The notes beneath the pieces are model-generated. The model worked only from the letters and a program-made list of their open reading frames with translations. It had not been told where the DNA came from and searched no databases. The position numbers were made by a program, and so were the translations under genes. A DNA stretch of 64,000 nt from Serilophus lunatus (lineage: Eukaryota > Chordata > Aves > Passeriformes > Eurylaimidae), in NCBI GenBank assembly GCA_013399895.1, contig VXBA01004176.1, positions 699,285 through 763,284 on the forward strand, read 5' to 3'. This document shows, piece after piece, positions 58,401 to 64,000 of the stretch (positions within the stretch are counted from its first letter, which is position 1; each line of letters begins with the position of its first letter).

Positions 58401-61400
58401 TTGAGGCATCAAATGATCAACACTTGTTTGTCCTGGATTTTTACAGGCAAATGTAACTTTTGACTGTTGTCCAGGTAATGCATTGAGATGAAAGACACTC
58501 TATGCAAAGATTTCACCTTTGAAATCTGTATGGCTCCTTACTCCCATTTCATGCTGTAGAATTGGAGTTTAATTTAATAAGTGATGTAAACAAATGAAAA
58601 AATGAAATAACTTTAAAAGAATACGGTGACTAATGGAAAGGATAGTGTAATTTGTAGATCTCCTCTACCTCCTCTATTAATTTGTTTCTGCTACTATTAA
58701 AGTTTGCACATACCCATGGAACAACTATAACAACACATACAACCCTTTTCAAAAAAACATATACCTTATACACTTATGTCTTTGAGGCATGTAAATCCCT
58801 GTATCTAAAGCAACTTCCAACAGAGCTCTGCCTGCCATGAGCTCTCAGCAGGCTCTGCCTGCACACATTTATTTTGAGTGCCCACATATTGCACCTGCAT
58901 TTCTGATGGCATGGCAAGGAGACAGCTAGCAGGATCCTGCATCTTGGGGATGATTCAGCCACACACCAAGTTCACCAGCATTTATGTGGAGGCCCATGTA
59001 GACAAAATTTTCCTCCCTGTCTCTCACAACTGGCAGGCTGCCAGTACTACATCTGCCTCTACAAGTTATGAGGCCTGTAACAAGTATTTGGACTCCAAAA
59101 AATAGGGCTGCAGGAGGGAAAGGATTAGGCACAACCCTTAAAAAAAAGAAATCTTTGTGTTTTAATGTCTGCATTCACATCTCAGCCTCTGTCAAGCTTT
59201 TCACACAGTGCTTTGGGTGGGGGGCAGCCAAGAGTCATGGCACCTTGGAGGGAGCTGGTGGTTGAGAGAGCATGTCCTTAGATACCAGGAAGGGCAGAAA
59301 CAAAGCAGACCTTCGAGAAGAGAAACACTTGCTCCTTTCACCACCTGTATAATTCACTGGATGGACACCCACTAGGGTGGCCAGATCTAAAATAAGAAAA
59401 TACGAGGTGCAGCAGCCACAGCAGCTGAAGGAAGCTGTGTGGAACTATTTTTCCACCATGTCAGTCAAGAAAAAAAAATTGGAAATGGAAGAGAAGGGGG
59501 AACAGAAGTAGTGAAAAAAAGAAAATTAAAAATAAAAGCTGCAGGGATGCCAGGATGGAAAGGAAGGAGTAGAAGCAACAGGACACAAAAGAAAAAAACC
59601 ATTACTTTCAGTCCTGAAAATGAGTACATTTGGAGAAAAAAAACAATTCTGCTCTTACAAAAATTTGAAAGAAAAACCCAAACAAAAAAACCATGAATGG
59701 GCAAACATGCTGGCCCTAATAAAAACTCACAATCTTCTCTATGTTTTAGGCAAATGACCAACAACATGACAACTTTTGTGCATCAATCCTTAGGAAAGAG
59801 CACTCCCCCAACTCCTGTCAAGAAGGACAAGGGATTAGCTCAGGCACTGAGGAGCTGACATAGTTAAACACTGCTGCTGGCAGATACAATCCAGTTTATG
59901 ACTGAGGTTGTAAAAATACGCATGAAAGCAAATTCGTAAGAAAGATAGTCTAATGAAGATGTATAGAAGGGCTGTAATGCCATGTAGCCTCTTGATAGCT
60001 AAGGCCCTGATCCTGCAAATTAAGCTAAGCGGTGAAGTTAATCAGATGCATAAGCATTTGCAACATCAGTGTTTTTTTTTCTTCCCCAAATGAGCTAAAT
60101 TCAAAAAGCCTTGGTTTAAATTACATGAAGATATTAGCAACATCAGTTCTTTATTAGGAGCAGTTTATTCATTCAGGGTGTACAGTATGGAGCAACATGC
60201 CTGGCATGGTTAGTGATGCGTGAACCTGAAGGGGAAGAAATCCCTTTGCATTCCCTTCACAGCCAAGTTGCACAACAATTCAGGCTGCTGCCTCAGCAGC
60301 CAAATGGGCATTTTTCCAAGCCTAAAAGCCAGCAACAAACCCAAGTGTTAAGGCAGCTTTGTTCTACCTTAAAGCTGACCATATATTCTTGGAAAACTCC
60401 CTTGGATCACTCTTTCTTCTCCTCATCTTCTCCTTGACAGCCTCTTTCTCTAAAATATCACAACCAGAGCATTATGCTCCGAAGCAAGGTGTGAAAAAAA
60501 TCACATGGCTTTACAGGGTCAACACTAAAAACTTTGGTTCATGGCAAAGCTATAGAAGTTCTGGCGAAGTTGACAAAACTATAGCAATACACCTGGGGGA
60601 TGAGGAGAAGAAATACCCCAGGCTCTCCAGCTCATCTTCTGTCTCAGAAGTAAGTTTAAAATTGTGGCAAATACGTGTTAGCAGCAGGCCTGGTAGGGGA
60701 ACACTGCGAAGCCATCCTGTGCTTGTCTTCATGGCATGAAATACCAACTCCAGGCAGAAAATCTTGCTTACAATTTGCACACCTCAAAGACATCACTAAA
60801 ACCACCTCTTTTGTGTGATGCAGGATGTCTTGTCCAATGACAGAGAAAAACTGTCAGGAGCTGAAGAGGCAAAGGAGAGTGAGAAGCCTGCTCCAGGAGC
60901 AGAGCATCTCTGTGATCATAACATGACACAGTAAAGGATGGCAGGACGGGGGACCTTGTTGTTTTGTCAACACACCCATCAGCACCTCGGTAAGGCTTTT
61001 TGAATTGACCAATGGAATGGTAATGGTTTTTCATTTCAGCAAATTTTAGGGAGGATAACAAAGCACCCAGCCAGCGTCCATCAGGAACACTCCTGAGATA
61101 TCAGAGTGAGGAGATCAGGGACTACCTTCTCCACAGTGAAACGTAGGTGATGTTGGGATGGGATGTTTAAGCTAAACCATGACACACAATGTTGTATAAA
61201 GGGTAAAACTGTGCGAAATTTTTTTGGAAAGAAATTACTTTATTCAGGAAGAAATACAACACCAAGGAGAAAGAGGAATACAAAAAGAACAAGCAAACAA
61301 ATGACTCTTGGTATTCTCCAACATTTTTTAAGCATCTTCATTGAAAGTTTCTAAACACATTTTTCTCAGTATATATCCTCTCCATTTTCTACTAGCTCTG

Positions 61401-63960
61401 ATAAGATTCATTTCTGCTCCAAGCCTTCTAGCATTCTCCTTGAACAGTGTTGTCTATTTAATAAATATTTTCATCCCCCACCACAGCTGTACTTAGCACT
61501 TCCATGCAAGTCTGTGATGAATGGCCACAATGCATTTAGAAATGAAGAATGTCTATAAATATTTCACCCTGCATCACTTGAAATTTCTGGAGAATCCTCC
61601 AAATTCAATGGTCACTTGTAGTCATTCATTACTTAAATTTTGCAACAGGAGAAAAGGATCTAACTTTGAACCTTGGTCTCATACTGAGAAGCAGGATAGC
61701 AATGACAAGAGCGAAACAGTTTTATTCACAAAGGTATAATTTCTAGTTCCCCAGTCATAAATGTATGGAAAATATTTTGAGTACGTGTAATTGTTCTTGC
61801 TTCTTTTTTCAGTGTTGGCTCTATATATCTCTTACTGGTCTTTCCTGGAGATAAATACTGTGGCAGATGTACTTTTGTTCTGACCTGGTACACAATTTCT
61901 TACATGGTTGTAGGATCATGACTTAGCTTTTAAAAATTTCCCATGTTTAAAAGTGTTGTAAAAAACGTAAAAAGAAAAGAAAAAGAAATGCCATCAATTT
62001 AGTAACACTTTAATTAATTTTTTACCATTATTATTATTCCCTTTATTTGTAATAAAGTATTAAATAGCTACAGAGTGACAAGAAGAAAAGCAGAGGGGAA
62101 AAGGAAAAGAAAAAAAATCCATAACAGCTCATCTTATTTCCTACAAGGCAAAAAGAAATTAAGTCAGTATTAACACTACCTTAAGAACTGAAAACAAATG
62201 GTAATAATGATTGGCAGAAGTTAATGCTGCCTCATTTCAAATCTGCAAGAGAAAATCTGCTATTTTTTAAATTTATTAAATATGAATTCAATTAATTAAT
62301 TAAGTAACCTTCTCACTTCAGCTCCACCTCTCGGCATCAGCATGCTGGATGAAGGGGACATGGAGGGAAAAGAAAAGGGGGCTTCCTGGAGTGCTTTGTG
62401 CAGAGCCTATTTTGGGTTGCATAGCAGCTGATGGGCAACTGTGGGCAGCATCTATAAGCTATAGCAACGCTTGCAGTGATGGCTGGCAGCTGTGCCAGCC
62501 CTGGGATCAGTCCTGAAACCCAGAGACGCAGAGACATCATGAAGCTGTTTCCCTTCCTTGTCTTGTGTTTAGCCTCCTGGGAGGCACAAGACAAAACCTG
62601 GCACTGATGTCCTTCTTGATCTCTATCAGGCACAGATTCCCTGCCCAGCCACATCCACCCTGTGTGCAATCACAGAATTAGTCCAACGTGTTTCAGAGAT
62701 GGCTCTTTTCTTACAGTCAGAGCGATAACAAACTCTACATGTTCATCAGCTCCTGGAATAACTCTTGGAACAAGACCAAAATGGTAGGCAGGATGTTTAG
62801 TCCAACAAAGCCTGGCTCTCAAATTTAGAAATGATTGATAATAGTGCTCCCTTAACTTGCTACAGAAGATCTCTCTCGCTGAATTTAGGCACTAAACAGC
62901 ACTGCCGACCTGTTTTGTTACACGGAGGCCTGGCATGGTGCAAAAGCACTTTCTGGAATAATCTATTTAACAAAACTCCACAGCTGCTGTGCAAACAAGG
63001 ATTCACCACAAGCTGGTACTTGTGAAACCACTGACTAAAACATTTGCTCTTGAGCTGATTCATACTGTCAATGTAAATATAAAGGTGAGCAGGTTCTGGG
63101 AGGTACAATGCAAAGTCAGCAGTTGGTACCAGAGCAGGCAGCGCTGGCCCATGTCAGGGAGCAAATGTGCATTTCAGCATAGCTGCTGCTGGAAAGAGAG
63201 GAAAGTGATCATCAGTCCATGGCTTCTGAATAACTAAACACAAAATGCTTGTCAAGAAAAAGACCAACAAAATTAATCTTTTTTTTTTTTAAGTGGCTGC
63301 CAAACTTGACACAGCCAAAACATCAATGAGGTGAAAGATGCTGAAGTTTCCCCTGTAAATCTCTGCTTGTAGAGAGCACTTGGCCGTGCTCTCCCCAGAC
63401 AAACAAGAAGGTCAGCAGCTCCCATCAGAGCAGCCTTCACTCTGCTGCTGCAGCCTGACACCTGTCAGCTTAATCAGCTGGATTTGAAACCTTCCCCAAA
63501 ACCACTGACTCCTACTGGGATCAGGCATCCCCACCTGGGCTGAGGCTGAACTCATTCAGCTCCCAGGACTGATCAATAAATGTCCTTCCTTCCATTGGTA
63601 TTTGCCATCTGGCACCTATGCTGAAGAGACACAGCACTTGCTGGTGTGTCACGGGTCTGCTACAAGGGCTATCTGCTACTGCCACCACCCTGGGAGGTGA
63701 CACCAAGGACCTAAATGAGAACCAGAGAGCCTCAGCAGAAGAACCTCCTGCCTTGCCTGAATGGAGCTCCAGCCAGGTAGCACCATGGTGAGGCTGGAAT
63801 TGGAATTCCCACAGAAAACCACCTGGCATGAAATGACCTCATTGGAGACTTCCTCAGTACAGGATTTCTGGATGATGCAGTAAAGCTGATTGTAAGGCAA
63901 ATTGTCTTACAGGACTGCAGTGCTGTGCTTCTGTTAGACTTGAGCATCGCTGGTTGCAGA
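55413..63960. other. Non-coding DNA, no gene recognised
   Basis: About 8.5 kb with no supported exon. A plus-strand acceptor-like run of T followed by 'cagg' at 57596-57610 is not followed by a convincing coding exon. A 7-bp inverted repeat (tcacacc/ggtgtga) occurs at 57619-57658. A T12 run occurs at 63279-63290. Open frames of up to 126 codons have no recognisable domains. Confidence 0.55.
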
Positions 63961-63966
63961 ATCAAT

Positions 63967-63999
63967 CCCTCCCCCCGCCCCCCACCCCCCCACCACACC
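63967..63999 (-). other. C-rich end; G-quadruplex candidate on the minus strand
   Basis: On the plus strand: C3, T, C6, G, C6, A, C7, A and then CC-containing words up to the window end. The minus strand therefore has four G runs of 7, 6, 6 and 3 with one-base loops, a strong quadruplex pattern. The window ends inside the C-rich sequence, so its full extent is not visible. Confidence 0.85.
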
Positions 64000-64000
64000 A

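Noticed and set aside
61020..61045. Minus-strand SLKFAE, recalling the canopy 'LKFACE' border
   Set aside because: The frame upstream shows no canopy sequence and there is no donor after the alanine codon.

Overview
This window looks like bird nuclear DNA, or at least sauropsid DNA. It is AT-rich, poor in CpG outside one island, and nearly free of young interspersed repeats. The repeats that can be recognised are almost all CR1-type LINE fragments, several of them carrying the typical CR1 3' end. There are no operons, ribosome-binding sites, CRISPR arrays or other prokaryotic features. The many 60-200 residue open frames are what chance would give in 64 kb of non-coding vertebrate DNA.

One protein-coding exon can be supported. 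On the minus strand, 15294-15390 encodes 32 residues that closely match the conserved C-terminal part of CNPY1 (canopy FGF signalling regulator 1), with a good 3' splice site on one side and a GT donor on the other. In other vertebrates CNPY1 lies between EN2 and RBM33, in the neighbourhood of SHH. By inference this is the EN2-CNPY1 part of that developmental region, with EN2 expected beyond the low-coordinate end and RBM33/SHH beyond the high-coordinate end. I could not find the last coding exon (expected at lower coordinates) or the earlier exons (expected at higher coordinates). The rest of the window is therefore intron or intergenic DNA.

Layout: 1-15.3 kb lies 3' of the CNPY1 exon and is non-coding, with a CR1 3' end near 1.8 kb and a possible conserved regulatory block at 5.6-6.7 kb. 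The region 15.3-18.4 kb holds the CNPY1 exon, an assembly gap inside a poly-T tract just upstream of its splice acceptor, a G-rich/C-rich pair, a CA repeat that turns into CG-rich alternation, and an orphan CpG island (about 17.5-18.3 kb). The region 18.4-22.3 kb holds a tandem duplication with A tracts, opposed A and T tracts, and an AT-rich block dense in homeodomain and POU sites. The region 22.3-64 kb is featureless apart from CR1 fragments (24.9, 33.2, 39.5, 43.4 and 53.7-55.4 kb), two small tandem repeats (37.3 and 47.2 kb), a TA/TG microsatellite (30.4 kb), one possible ancient tRNA-derived SINE (29.8 kb) and a C-rich end that could form a G-quadruplex on the minus strand. I see no evidence of a new gene system. 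The points most worth a second look are the missing conserved cysteine in the CNPY1 exon, the orphan CpG island and the two candidate regulatory blocks.
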